Shown one piece after another: positions 49,162-59,191 of a stretch of 64,000 nucleotides of DNA. Position 1 is the first letter of the stretch. The number at the start of each line of letters is the position of its first letter. Below the pieces are notes generated by a model, which saw only the letters and a list, made by a program, of their open reading frames with translations, was not told the origin of the DNA and did not search any database. The DNA is taken from NCBI GenBank assembly GCA_016745215.1, contig CP050890.1:7886632-7950631 (forward strand), in the 5' to 3' direction. Position numbers and translations under genes: made by a program. Origin of the DNA: Thiohalocapsa sp. PB-PSB1. GTDB taxonomy: Bacteria > Pseudomonadota > Gammaproteobacteria > Chromatiales > Chromatiaceae.

Positions 49162-50303
49162 ATAAGAACCCCGCGTTGATGCGCTATGGCCTGACCGGCG
49201 CCGTGGTGCTGATGGCCGTGCTGCTGGTCGTCTGGAAGTACTGGGACTATGTCGTCAACCCCTGGACCCGCGACGGCCAGGTGCGCGCCAACGTCATCCG
49301 CGTGGCCCCAAGCGTCTCCGGCCCCATCGTGGCCCTGCCGATCAAGGACAACCAGTTCGTCAATGCCGGCGACCTGCTGTTCGAGATCGACCCGCGCACC
49401 TACCAGGCGGACCTGGACCAAGCCAAGGCCAACCTGGACGAGACCCTGGATCGGCTCGACAACCTGGGCGCCCAGGTCGACGCGGCCGAGGCCGCCGTGG
49501 AGCAGTCCAAGACCGGTCTGCCGCAGGCGGATTCGCTGGTGGCCAGCGCCGAGGCGACGCTGGAGAAGGCCGGTAAGGACTTCGAGCGCGCGAAACAGCT
49601 CATTGCCAAAGGCGATGTGGCCAAGCGCACCTTCGACGAGGCCGAGGCGGCCTTCAACGTCGCCCAGGCCGATCTGGCCAAGGCCCAGGCCCAGCGCACC
49701 CAGGCCACCGCCGCGCTGCTGCAGGCCAAGGCCGAGCTGGCCCGTGCCAAGGCCGACCGCGGCGCCTCCGGCGAGGACAACGCCCAACTGCGCGGCGCCA
49801 AGGCGGCGCTGGAGACCGCCAAGCTGAACCTAGGCTTCACTCGGGTCGAGGCATCCGTGGACGGCTACGTCACCAACCTCAACCTGCGCCTCGGCAGCCA
49901 GGCGGTGGCCAACCAGCCGGCCCTGGCGCTGGTGGACACCGCCAGCTTCTGGGTGCATGGCTACTTCCGCGAGACCATGATCGCGCGCGTCGTCCCCGGC
50001 GACCGCGCCGTCATCACCCTGATGACCTATCCGGACCTGCCGCTGCACGGCCGCGTGGACAGCATCGGCTGGGGCATCTCGCAGAGCGACGCCGGCACCG
50101 GCAACGACCTCTTGCCCACCGTCAGCCCCACCTTCGAGTGGATTCGCCTCGCCCAGCGCATCCCGGTGCGCGTGCACCTCGATCAGATCCCCGACGGGGT
50201 GGACCTGCGCGTCGGCACCACCGGCTCGGTGCTGGTGATGACGGGTACCGCGAACGGCGACGATGACCGGCCGGTGCCGGCACTGCCGCAGGCGCTTCAG
50301 TAG
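49158..50303 (+). CDS. HlyD-family periplasmic adaptor (AaeA-like)
   Basis: 381 residues. One N-terminal membrane anchor (about 10-30) is followed by WTRDGQVRANVIRVAPSVSGPIVALPIKDNQFVNAGDLLFEIDPRTY, the first half of the lipoyl domain. A long coiled-coil hairpin (about 85-215, very Ala/Lys/Glu-rich) precedes LGFTRVEASVDGYVTNLNLRLG and a beta-barrel. It links the inner-membrane pump to an outer-membrane channel. It completes the FUSC/DUF1656/HlyD trio. Confidence 0.92.
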   Translation: MNKNPALMRYGLTGAVVLMAVLLVVWKYWDYVVNPWTRDGQVRANVIRVAPSVSGPIVALPIKDNQFVNAGDLLFEIDPRTYQADLDQAKANLDETLDRLDNLGAQVDAAEAAVEQSKTGLPQADSLVASAEATLEKAGKDFERAKQLIAKGDVAKRTFDEAEAAFNVAQADLAKAQAQRTQATAALLQAKAELARAKADRGASGEDNAQLRGAKAALETAKLNLGFTRVEASVDGYVTNLNLRLGSQAVANQPALALVDTASFWVHGYFRETMIARVVPGDRAVITLMTYPDLPLHGRVDSIGWGISQSDAGTGNDLLPTVSPTFEWIRLAQRIPVRVHLDQIPDGVDLRVGTTGSVLVMTGTANGDDDRPVPALPQALQ

Positions 50304-50410
50304 CCCGCGCACCCCAGCGCAAGGGGGGCGATGCGGGCCGGCCCCGGCAAACCACCATCTGGCAGAGGCGCGCGAACCCTCGACGCCGCGCGCCTGAGGA
50401 GACTAAGCGA

Positions 50411-51129
50411 ATGCCCCACCTGTTCACCAACCGATCACGGATGCACGACCTGACCGCATCCAGCGCGGACCTCCGCGCCCAATTCCGCTGGGAGACCATC
50501 AACGCCGTCGCCTACAAGCTCGGCGGCCTGGTCTTCGTCATCGGCAGCATCCTGTTCTTTCCGGCGTTCGAGGCCTATGCGGATGTCGGCGCATGGACCT
50601 TTTTCGGCGGGTCCCTGATCTATCTCCTCGTCACCGTCCACGACCTCCTCGAGGTCCGGCGCAACTGGCGGGAATCATCCCCACCGCGCACCGGGCAGGT
50701 GCTGGACTACATTGCCGCCGTGAGCTATGTGTTGGGCACTATTCTGTTCACGGTTGGCAGCATTTTCTTCTTGTCCGCTGTCGGCTGGGTGACCGCTGGC
50801 GCCTGGACCTTCATCACCGGCAGCCTGTTGTTCGTGCTCGGGGCCTGCGTCAATGTTCTGCAGATCGTCAGGGCCGACTCAAAGCTGACACTGCAGTTGA
50901 TGAATCTGACCGCGCTCACCTTCGTGGTGGGCTCCGTGCTGTTCGCGGTCGCCTCGATACCCTCTTGTGGGAAGCCGCGCCCGAGCCCTTCGAGCGGACC
51001 CTGTTCGCCTTTCTCGCCTGGCAATACCTGACCGGCAGCCTGCTGTTCTTCCTCGGTGGCCTGTTCAATTACTGGCGCGCCTATGTTGTCGTTCGAAGCG
51101 AGATCGCGGTACGCCAATCGGCGGCCTGA
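50411..51129 (+). pseudogene. YrhK-domain membrane protein, frameshifted near its end
   Basis: The first 185 codons (50411-50963) contain two YrhK-type units: WETINAVAYKLGGLVFVIGSILFFP and VLDYIAAVSYVLGTILFTVGSIFFL. After VLFAVASIP the reading frame must shift to continue as LWEAAPEPFERTLFAFLAWQYLTG ... FNYWRAYVVV, the third unit in another frame. One missing base near 50962 explains it. It could be a true mutation or a sequence error. It lies 107 bp behind the HlyD gene. Confidence 0.75.
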
Positions 51130-51568
51130 GTGGGTGTCTGCCGGACAAGTCACAGGGTCAGGACAAGCCATAGGGCCAGGTCTTGCTTTTTGCATCACGT
51201 ACCCTGCGAGCGATCCGGCTAACCTGAGGGAGAACAGGGACGGAAAACAGGGACGGAAAACAGGGACAGACCACCATTTCTCCCTATAGTCGGCCGCGTA
51301 TGGGAAAAATGTGGTCTGTCCCTGGTTCCCCCCTACAGGGCAGCTCGATGCCTGGCTCGACGGCATCTTCGACGCCGACGGCGTCACCGGGCTGCTCGGC
51401 CCGGGGGATGCGTCCGAGTAAGTCGGTAGGCACCCAAGCTAGGAAGCAGCAGCGGACCGATCCAAAGCAAAACCAAGTGCCTATCTTGCCAGTCGCGCAG
51501 ACACAACACCGAGGGCAGCGATTGATGTGGCGCTCTCGCAGCGCGTGACGATCGAACCTCGTGTTGGC
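51130..51568. other. Intergenic region with RAYT-type inverted repeat
   Basis: No gene. Three tandem AACAGGGACGGAA words (51233-51265) lead into an inverted repeat (CAGGGACAGACCACCATTTC at 51261 and GGGAAAAATGTGGTCTGTCC at 51302). This arrangement is common next to RAYT-mobilised sequences. Confidence 0.5.
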
Positions 51569-51728
51569 GGATTATCCTATAAAGCGTATTTAACCGCAGA
51601 TTTGCGCAGATTGGTCAGCAGTTTGCCGCACGATCCGAGTTCACCCAGTGGATGCGCTCGTTAGCAAGAATACTCAATCGATTAGAAAGGACTAATCTGC
51701 GCTCATCTGCGGTTTCTAGGATTATCCC
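51569..51728. repeat. 160-bp inverted-repeat element (AACCGCAGAT type)
   Basis: AACCGCAGATTTGCGCAGATT at 51592 and its inverse AATCTGCGCTCATCTGCGGTT at 51694. The outer bases GGATTATCCTA and TAGGATTATCC also mirror each other. ERIC-like short palindromic element. Confidence 0.65.
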
Positions 51729-51888
51729 GACGGTCCTTCGCATCGCCTGAACGCTCGGTCTTTGGCCCGAACCTGAAGGCCGATCAGCAGCGCGTGTCGT
51801 ACGCCCGATACCTCGCCGCGCGCCGCGAATCCAACTCCACGCCTGCCCGCTCCGCCCGGAGACGCGTCGTGCCCGCTCGGGTACCGCG

Positions 51889-54711
51889 CTACTCGCGCGC
51901 CGCGGCCCCCTGCCGTCGCAGGCTCGGCGCCACCGCTGCGGCCATCGCCGCCAGGTCGAGCCCGCCGCCGAGGAAGTCGTTGAGCCGCTCGGCTGCGGCG
52001 CTCGGGTCGGCAAGGGCTTCATGGTAGGGGACCGACAGCACCTGGACCCGTTCACCATGGGGCGTCAGGATGCGCTGGACCTGGGCCATCTGCTTGAGGA
52101 AGATGCCGGCCATTCGCCGTTCCGCCAGCCGTCCGCCCGGTTTGCCGGAACGCTCCAGCATCACCCGCTGCGAGGCCAGGATCTCGTGCAACGGCCGCTC
52201 GGCGAAGATGACCCGATAGCGATGTTCGGCGGTCAGTGCGGGCAGCAGCTGGGCGACGATCTTGACCGCCTTGCCGCGGGCATCGGCAAGCCAGCCGGTG
52301 CCGGCGTCCGGGCGCTTGGCGGCGGCGTACTCCAGGTAGCCGCGGGGGTTGTCCTGGTCGGCGGCACGCTCGCCGTCGGTCAGGATCGGCACGCCGCCGG
52401 CGGCGAGCATCTGCATCAGCATGCTGGTGCCCGAGCGCGGCAGCCCGGAGACGATGACGATCTCGTCATCGGCCAGGGGCGGCAGCGCCTTGGGTCTGCC
52501 GAGCTCGTCCAGGCTGGCGATGGCCTCGGGCTCCAGCGGCGCCGCCTCGCTGAGGCTCGGCCGCGGGGTGCCCGCGCGCATCTCCCGAACCCGGCGCAGC
52601 GCCGCCTTGGCCAGGCCCAGCTGATGCTCCGCCGCGGCCTGATCTCCCGAGCGCCAGGCGAGGCGCGCCAGCCGCCGATGGGCCGCCGGAAAGGCCGGGT
52701 TCTGGGCCACCGCGGTCTCGAAGGCGGCCCGCGCCTGCGCCAGCCGGCCGAGCCGCATCAGCGCCGCCCCGCGCAGAAAGTGACCGCGGGGTTGATGGTA
52801 GACCAGCCCGAGGGCATCGGAGACCGCCGCCAGCGCCGCCTCCGCCTGACCCCGCTGCATCAGCAATGCGCGCGCCAGGCCCAGGCTGGCGTCGGCGTTG
52901 ACCGGGTCGATCTCCAGCACCCGACGGAAGCGCGCCTCGGCGTCGACAAACCGGCGCAGGGCCAGCAGGGCCTCGCCCCGGGCCTGGAACAGGCTCGGGC
53001 GGTTGTGCATCTGTACCTGCTCGGCCTGCTCGAAGGCCACCAGGGCCTCGCCGGGGCGGCCCTCGGCGGCCAGCAGCCGGCCCTTCAGCCAGGCGAAGGT
53101 GGCCTGGTTGGTACCGGCCTGCTTGCGCAGCTTGCGCAGTTGGCGCTGCTCCTGCTCGCTGAAGTCCTCGGGCTGGCGGTCCTTCCACGCCTCTTTGAGA
53201 CGCTGAAGCTCCGCGCGCGCACGCTCGGCATAGTCGCGCTTGCGCTGCTCCAACAACGCCAGCGTCTCCCGCGCCGCGGCGGTGTCGGCACGGCGCAGCT
53301 GGGCGTTGAACAGATGCAGCCCGAAACGGCTCTCGTCCGGGTGCGCCTGCCACAGCTCGGCATGGATCGCCTCGGCCTCGGCCAGCTTGCCGCTGTCGGC
53401 CAGGTCTCGGGCCAGGTTGTAGCGCAGATCCTTGATGGTGGTCTCGGCGACCTGTTTGCGGTCCTCGCCCAGATCCTCGATGTAGCCCAGGTCCACCAGC
53501 TGTTGCAGGGACTCGCGGGCGTCCACCGGGTCGATGCGCACATCCTCGGGGTGGCGACCGTCGTCGCCGGGCACGGTGTCCCAGCTCGGGATGAGGTCGA
53601 CCGGTTTGGCGTCGCGCAGGGCCTGCGCCAGGGGCATGCCGTCCATATCCTCGACCACCGGCAGGTCGTGCAGCCGAAGGATGGTCGGCGTGATGTCCAA
53701 GAGCGTGGCGCCGAACACCAGCTTGTCGCGCTGGAAGCCGGGGCCGCAGGCGGCGAAGACGCCGAAGTGGCGGTGCTCATCCGCCGGGTCCGCCGGCTCG
53801 TTCGGGATCTCCTGCACCCGCAGGTGGTCCGGGTGGAAGCCGTGATCGGAGCATATCAGCACATTGGTGTCCGGCCCCGCCAGATCCAGCAGCACGCCGA
53901 GCATCATGTCGTGGAAGCGGTAGCCGGCGTTGACGACGTCCTGGTAGAGGTCGAAATCCGCCTCGCTCACCCAGGGCAGCCGCGGGGTGTGGTAGCGCAT
54001 GAAGCCATGGCTGAAATGGTCGATGGCGTCGAAATAGACCGCGGTGAATGCCCAATCGTCCTGCTGCATCACGTAGGTTGCCGCCGCCTGCACGCTGGCA
54101 CACTCGGCGATGATCTTGGCCACAGAATACAGGCGCCGGTCCTTGGCCTGGTCGATCTCCGCCGCCTTGGGCACGAAGAGCTGCAGCGTCTCGCCGTCGA
54201 GCTCCTAGGGATGGACGCGAAACTCGGCCAGGGTCTCGCGCAGCGACTCCGGATGCACGTGCGAGGGTTTCAGCGGCCAGGGATTGATGGTCTTGCCATC
54301 CTCGGCCAGGTAGTCGCCGACCGGATCCTTTAAGTGGTCCGAGACCATGACCCCGTTGATGGGCTCGCAGGGGTAGCTCGGCCACCAGCCGATGACGTTG
54401 GAGCGCAGCCCTTGCTGGTTCAGGATGTTCGAGACCGCCTTGGTCTTGCGGCCCAGGTTGGTGATGGGCCGCGCCCCGCCGGAGGCCGGGTCGGGCTCCG
54501 AGAAGCCGTGGATGCCGTGCTTGTGCGCTCGCTTGCCGGTGGCGATGCTGGTCCAGAGCATCGGCGAGAGCACCGGATACAGGGTCGCCAGGTTGCCCAT
54601 GACGCCGTTCTCGATCAGGTGCTCGAGGTTCGGCATCTCGCCGGCGTCGATGAGCGGGGAGATCACCTTCCAGTCGGCGGCGTCCCAGCCGATGAGTAGG
54701 GTCTTGGTCAT
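51889..54711 (-). pseudogene. Phosphodiesterase/TPR/sulfotransferase fusion with one in-frame TAG
   Basis: From ATG 54711: type I phosphodiesterase/alkaline-phosphatase-superfamily start (LLIGWDAADWKVISPLID, WTSIATGKRAHKHGIHGF). The frame has TAG at 54205-54207 after FRVHP and then continues without a gap as ELDGETLQLFVPKAAEID. Next come the metal-binding half (DAIDHFSHGFMRYHTP, LICSDHGFHPDH), TPR-like helices (about 300-640), and a sulfotransferase domain with PAPS-binding-type SGLPRSGTSMLMQML. The whole would be about 940 residues. The second part could restart at GTG 54174. Confidence 0.82.
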
Positions 54712-54823
54712 GTCTGGTTACTCTGTTGCTGTGCCGCCGGTGAGCCCCGGCCTTCGAGGCGCGGGCAGAGGCATGGCGAAGGAATAGGCATGGCTCAGCG
54801 TCAAACCGCCGCGCAGGCGCCGG

Positions 54824-55008
54824 ATCGCGGCTGGAAGCCGCTCCCACAGGCCCCGCGCACTGTGGGAGCGGCTTCCAGCCGCGACTCCGGGCGCGCAAGC
54901 CCAATCGCGGCTGGAAGCCGCTCCCACGGGGCCTGCGCACAGTGGGAGCGGCTTCCAGCCGCGACTCCCGGCGCGCAAGCCCTATCGCGGCTGGAAGCCG
55001 CTCCCACG
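54824..55008. repeat. REP cluster, right-hand side of the RAYT gene
   Basis: Five copies of the TCGCGGCTGGAAGCCGCTCC / CAC word in alternating orientation (54824, 54862, 54904, 54942, 54985), paired with about 15-bp loops. The gene lies between this and a mirror cluster at 55506. Confidence 0.88.
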
Positions 55009-55485
55009 TCAGACCCAGATCGCATCCCACAGCGGATAGTCGCCGATGCGCGTCACCAGCCCGGCGCGCAGCGGGTTGGCTACGATGTAGCGCGCGACCG
55101 CCCGCAGGTCGTCCTCCGCCCGCAAGGCGCGGTCGAAATAGCCATCCTGCCAAACCGCCCCGGTGCGCCCGATACAGCGGTTGATCTGCTGCGCGCTGAA
55201 GCTCTTGACGCTGTGCATGACGGTACGGAGCTCCACGCCGTCGCCGAGCACAATGAGCCAGTGGAGATGGTCCGGCATGACGACGAAGGCCAGGCTCTCG
55301 ACGGTGCCGCGTTCATGCTGGAAGCGCAGGGCATGCACCAGTTCTCGGCCGATATGGAGATCGGCGAAGAACGGCTGGCGCTCGGCGGTGGTGGTGCGGA
55401 TGTGGTAGATGCGCCCGGCTTCCGAGATGCGTCCCTTGCGCAGATCACGGCTGTGCGGCGGCGTCTTCGGTCCTCTATCGGGCAT
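55009..55485 (-). CDS. REP-associated tyrosine transposase (RAYT)
   Basis: 158 residues from ATG 55485. Y1-transposase signature: VVMPDHLHWLI (HUH-type metal site), HSVKSFSAQQIN, VWQDGYFDRALR and YIVANPLRAGLV. Small RAYT proteins recognise and nick REP hairpins as single-stranded DNA. Its two flanks carry ten REP monomers with the same stem, which strongly suggests these are its substrates. The gene is intact. Confidence 0.9.
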   Translation of the reverse strand: MPDRGPKTPPHSRDLRKGRISEAGRIYHIRTTTAERQPFFADLHIGRELVHALRFQHERGTVESLAFVVMPDHLHWLIVLGDGVELRTVMHSVKSFSAQQINRCIGRTGAVWQDGYFDRALRAEDDLRAVARYIVANPLRAGLVTRIGDYPLWDAIWV

Positions 55486-55505
55486 GGCGCCTTCAGCCCG
55501 GCAGT

Positions 55506-55690
55506 CGCGGCTGGAAGCCGCTCCCACAGGCCCCGCGCACCGTGGGAGCGGCTTCCAGCCGCGACTCCCCGAGCGCAAGGCCTATCGCGGCTGGAAGCCG
55601 CTCCCACGCGCCCCGTCCACCGTGGGAGCGGCTTCCAGCCGCGACTCCACAAGCGCAGGCCGAATCGCGACTGGAAGCGGCTCCCACGAA
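55506..55690. repeat. REP cluster, left-hand side of the RAYT gene (upstream)
   Basis: Same stem (TCGCGGCTGGAAGCCGCTCCCAC and its inverse) at 55506, 55543, 55585 and 55622, plus a mutated monomer at 55665 (ATCGCGACTGGAAGCGGC). Confidence 0.88.
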
Positions 55691-55696
55691 GTAGAC

Positions 55697-56344
55697 CTAG
55701 GCTGCGGCGCGGCGGGCGCGCCAGCGGCGCAGGCCGAAGGCGCCGGCGGCGAGGAGGGCGAGGGTCGATGGGGCTGGAACCTGCTGTCCGGTATCACCGA
55801 CCTCGATGCTGCCATCGGCCTCGTCGTTGTAGGCCCAGCGGTTGACGGTCACGCTGAAGGGCTGGACGTTGATCTCCCCCCAGCCGTACAGCAAATCGGT
55901 CCCGGACAGGAAGCGGAAGCCGATGAAGTTGCTACCGATGACGCCGTTTCCGAATCTGCCTGCTATAGACCCGTAGCTAGTGATCTCAATATAGGGGCGG
56001 TCTCCGCTACCGGCCCAAGTGTAGGGCGCACTCAGAATCGGCTCGACCGTGAGTCCCAACGCCAGGCGGTTGAACTCGTTGGTACCGGTTGCGAGGAGGC
56101 CGCGCCCGTTTCGCCCGGTAGCGCTGTTGAAAGAGACGTAGATCGAAGCGAAGGTTGTCAACAGGAAGTCATTGCCTCCGTCACCGTCGATGTCCCACTC
56201 GGCGCTGGTGGTGCCGGCAACGCTCACCGTGAAGGCATTGGTGTCGTCCTTGTAGACGATTGCGGCATCCGCCCCCACAGGGACGGCGGCGACTGAAACA
56301 GCACCGGTGGCGATGGCGAGGTGTTGCTTGAGCTGGCTTTGCAT
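55697..56344 (-). CDS. PEP-CTERM sorted exported protein
   Basis: 215 residues from ATG 56344. A signal peptide (about 1-28) is followed by a beta-rich domain with DIDGDGGNDF and YNDEADGSIEVGD. The C-terminus has VPAPSTLALLAAGAFGLRRWRARRA, the PEP-CTERM pattern: an Ala-Pro motif in place of the usual Pro-Glu-Pro, a helix and an Arg cluster. It should be processed by an exosortase, which is not in this window. The protein is probably extracellular or in an envelope matrix. Confidence 0.8.
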   Translation of the reverse strand: MQSQLKQHLAIATGAVSVAAVPVGADAAIVYKDDTNAFTVSVAGTTSAEWDIDGDGGNDFLLTTFASIYVSFNSATGRNGRGLLATGTNEFNRLALGLTVEPILSAPYTWAGSGDRPYIEITSYGSIAGRFGNGVIGSNFIGFRFLSGTDLLYGWGEINVQPFSVTVNRWAYNDEADGSIEVGDTGQQVPAPSTLALLAAGAFGLRRWRARRAAA

Positions 56345-56805
56345 GCTGAGGTTTCCTGAGCGTTGGAATGGTTGAGGGGATTGCCGCTGCGGACCTTTGC
56401 CGCTCGGGGCTGCGGCGGCGCCTGCCCCGAGCGACGGCAGCCCCCGCATGGGGACCGCCGGTCTTCAGTATCGAAAACTTTACACTAGGAGCGGATTTTG
56501 CGGCTCCCGGCTGTCACTAGGCAATTTTTATTCCCCCCGGGAGTACCCAGGGATGAGAGCCACCCGGATGCCGACAAGTCTTTGTTTTACATGCGCTCAG
56601 TCGTCTACGCCAGCTTCGGCATCGGCCTACTCCTGCGCGGCGACCGAGGGTCTGGCCCCAAGCAAATGAAAAGAATCCTGACACTCCCCCGCCAGCCTGA
56701 CCTCCTACGGCACCTCGGGGCACAGACAGATGTAAAGCGGAAAAAGGCAGGGAAAAAGGCAGGGAAAAAGGGGACAGATCACGTTTTCTACAATGCAAGC
56801 TCACC
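56345..56805. other. Intergenic region without a gene
   Basis: Nothing protein-like. Contains GGGGACAGATCACGTTTTCTAC at 56770-56791, a word seen beside RAYT-type sequences; GAAAAAGGCAG is repeated three times just before it. Confidence 0.5.
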
Positions 56806-57262
56806 TTACTCATCCGCATCGATTTCCTTTAGCGGCCGTCCGGGTGCCCCCTTCCAGGTTCGTCTACCGATCATAGCGGCGATCTGCCGCTCGAACTTTG
56901 GACTGCCAAGCACGAAGCCGCCGTTGATGCACTCGCGGAAACGTTGAAGCAACTCGGCGCTGAGCATATCCTCGAACAACCTGCGATACGCAGCAAAACG
57001 AGCCTGATCAGAGTCTGCCAAGTCTTGGTACAGCGGGTGCGGTGTGACCACGGAATCCTGGCGGCCAAGCGCATTGGCCCGATGGCTCGACCAACGATAA
57101 TCACCAGGCGCACTGACCATTGAGGCACGAACCGGATTGAGTTCGATGTAACGCTGGCAGGTCAGCAGATAGGTGTCGGCCTCAATCAGCGATGAGCGGA
57201 ACCGGCCCTCGAACAAGCCGCCCGTGCGACGATAGGTCCGGTTGACGTGCTGGACATACGCT
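56806..57262 (-). pseudogene. RAYT-like transposase fragment, C-terminal part
   Basis: The frame gives YVQHVNRTYRRTGGLFEGRF, YLLTCQRYIELNPVRASMV and DYRWSSHRANALG. These are typical of the larger REP-type transposases, but the N-terminal HUH region is missing. At about 57262 it joins an unrelated gene start. The C-terminus (AAMIGRRTW) is intact. Confidence 0.75.
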
Positions 57263-57371
57263 GCGGGTGGCGGATGCGCGCGTAGTCCTCGGCGACGCGC
57301 TGCATGTCCTCGGCGCTGAGGCGCGAGAGTCGCTCTGTGATCTCGGCTTCGAGTCGGCTGCGTGACCTCAT
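57186..57371 (-). pseudogene. N-terminal fragment of an unidentified gene downstream of the DUF2326 gene
   Basis: From ATG 57371: RSRSRLEAEITERLSRLSAE then DMQRVAEDYARIR. After about 35 residues it runs into the RAYT fragment, which truncated it. It is in the same direction as, and 37 bp behind, the DUF2326 gene, so it was probably its operon partner. I do not recognise the family. Confidence 0.5.
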
Positions 57372-57407
57372 CTGGAAGGCTCCTGGTTGGCAACGCAACG
57401 CCGCGTG

Positions 57408-59171
57408 TCAATCGAACCTCAACCCGAACAGCCCACCGGTCTCGGACGCATCGGTCAGCTCCACGTCCAGCACATGCGGGCGCACGTCGAACCCCGGCGG
57501 CAGCTCGGCCTTGGCCAGCTCGTCGGAGTTGAGCTTGACGATGTACTGGAAGCCGAGCTTGGCGGCGCGCCCGGCGCCCAGGCGCAGGGCCTTGCCGACC
57601 TGGCGACCGTCGACGCCGTCGAACAGGTGGCTGTCGTGGATCAGGAAGCCGGGGCCGCGTTGGCGGCGGGTCCAGAGTTCCATCAGCATCAGGTCGAAGC
57701 AGAAGACCTGCATGCGGCTGATGCCGGTGCTGCGGTGGGCGGGGATGTCGATGCGGAAGGTCGGGCCGTTGTCGGTGGGATCGATGGTGAGTGTGCCGGG
57801 GCGCTCGTAGAGGGCGGCGGACAGCTCGGCGAAGCAGACGACGGCCTCGTCGATGACCTCGCGCTCGTCGTGGTAGTCGTCCTGCAAGCGCCGGTAGAGC
57901 GTCGCGCGTTCCATCTTGAGGTCCGCGGCGGTGGTCTCGACGCGCTCGGCGGTGTCCTGGGCTTGGCGCAGGGTCTCGGCCTCGGCCTCCGCGCGGCTCA
58001 GCTCGCCCTGGAGCTGGGTGAGCTGTTCCAGGGCGCCGTGGGCGCGCAGCAGCTCCATCACTTGGGCGCGGCGTTGATCCAGCTCGGCCTGTTCCCGCTC
58101 GCGGGCGGCGATGCGCTGGCCGGCGGCCTGCACCTCGCCGCGCAGGTGGGAGCGGCGGTTCTGGACGATGGAGCTGTGGAAGGTGCGGACCTCGTCGAAG
58201 CGGCGCGCGACGTTGTCCGGCAGCACGACACCGGCCTGGGCGTAGAGGCGCTCCACGTCGTTGGCCTGTGGTGGCGCTTCGGTGGCCATGGCCTGTTCCA
58301 GGTCTTCGATGAGCAGGCGGTCGGTGGTGTTCTCGTCCGCAAGCGCGTTCAGGCGCTGGGTCAGCTCGGCGGCCTCCTGCTCGCGCTCGGTGTATTCGGG
58401 CAGAACGACGAAGCTGGCGATGCGCTCCTTCAGGGCCTCGACGCGACGCTCGGCCAGAGTGAGATTGGCGCGGAGTTCTGCGGCTGAGGGGATGATGCGG
58501 CCCAGGGTGCCTTCTCTGGAGGCCTTGCGGAGCTGGCGGATGGTCTTCTCCTTTTCCCGGACCTCCTGCAACTGCCGCGGCACGTCCCAGTCGAGACCGA
58601 GCAGGTAGGACACGGCGATCTGTTGACTTCCGATCTGCTGGTTCTTGTCGCAGCGCTCTGGGTGGTCGAGTCCACCGGTGGATTGGCGGCGTGCGAAGTA
58701 CGGGATCAGGCTGCGGAAGGTCGGAGCGAAGCGGGTTCTGCGGTCGCTCGGCGGAAGCTCGAAGAGCTCGGTGCCTAGGATGTCGCGCCATTCCGCCAGG
58801 TCGTAGCCCTGATCCGTCAGGAGCTCGGATTGCGAGGCGCGGGTGGTGCGACCTGTGGTCCCATCAAGGCCGCTGACCAGCACGGTTGATGGGCTGGTGC
58901 CGCTGCGGGATACGCGAACCGACCGTTGGGCGATGTCCAGCTCAATGCCGAACAGGTGGCCCCGGAGCGCCTCGTTGCGAAAGATGCAGCCGACTTTGCA
59001 ATCCGCACCGAGTGCGAAGTGGATCAGCTCGATCAGGCTCGATTTGCCGGCGCCGTTGCGGGTCTGGCGGTCGGTTGCGGTGCGGGTCTTCTCGGCGACG
59101 AGGACGTTGAGCCCGGCGTGAAACCGAATCGGCTTGAAGCTCGCCAGATCGCTAAAGACGCGATGGATCAT
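57408..59171 (-). CDS. DUF2326 SMC-like ATPase (ABC-3C-type)
   Basis: 587 residues from ATG 59171. N-terminal P-loop half (FHAGLNVLVAEK ... NGAGKSSLIELIHFALG, Walker A at about 39-46), a long coiled coil (about 215-430), then the C-terminal half with FCFDLMLMELWTRRQRGPGFLIHDSHLFDG (Walker B-like). The DUF2326 family is the ATPase of ABC-three-component (ABC-3C) systems, thought to act in defence with a middle component and an effector. Neither partner is intact here: a MITE lies 21 bp upstream and a fragment lies downstream. Confidence 0.8.
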   Translation of the reverse strand: MIHRVFSDLASFKPIRFHAGLNVLVAEKTRTATDRQTRNGAGKSSLIELIHFALGADCKVGCIFRNEALRGHLFGIELDIAQRSVRVSRSGTSPSTVLVSGLDGTTGRTTRASQSELLTDQGYDLAEWRDILGTELFELPPSDRRTRFAPTFRSLIPYFARRQSTGGLDHPERCDKNQQIGSQQIAVSYLLGLDWDVPRQLQEVREKEKTIRQLRKASREGTLGRIIPSAAELRANLTLAERRVEALKERIASFVVLPEYTEREQEAAELTQRLNALADENTTDRLLIEDLEQAMATEAPPQANDVERLYAQAGVVLPDNVARRFDEVRTFHSSIVQNRRSHLRGEVQAAGQRIAAREREQAELDQRRAQVMELLRAHGALEQLTQLQGELSRAEAEAETLRQAQDTAERVETTAADLKMERATLYRRLQDDYHDEREVIDEAVVCFAELSAALYERPGTLTIDPTDNGPTFRIDIPAHRSTGISRMQVFCFDLMLMELWTRRQRGPGFLIHDSHLFDGVDGRQVGKALRLGAGRAAKLGFQYIVKLNSDELAKAELPPGFDVRPHVLDVELTDASETGGLFGLRFD

Positions 59172-59191
59172 GCGGGCACGTGCCCTGGACC

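Noticed and set aside
52021..54333. 770-codon frame on the + strand
   Set aside because: Antisense shadow of the phosphodiesterase/TPR/sulfotransferase gene, without any domain pattern.
56806..58791. 661-codon frame spanning the RAYT fragment and the DUF2326 gene
   Set aside because: Only its last about 150 codons are a real (truncated) RAYT; the rest is an Arg/Pro-rich shadow of the DUF2326 gene.
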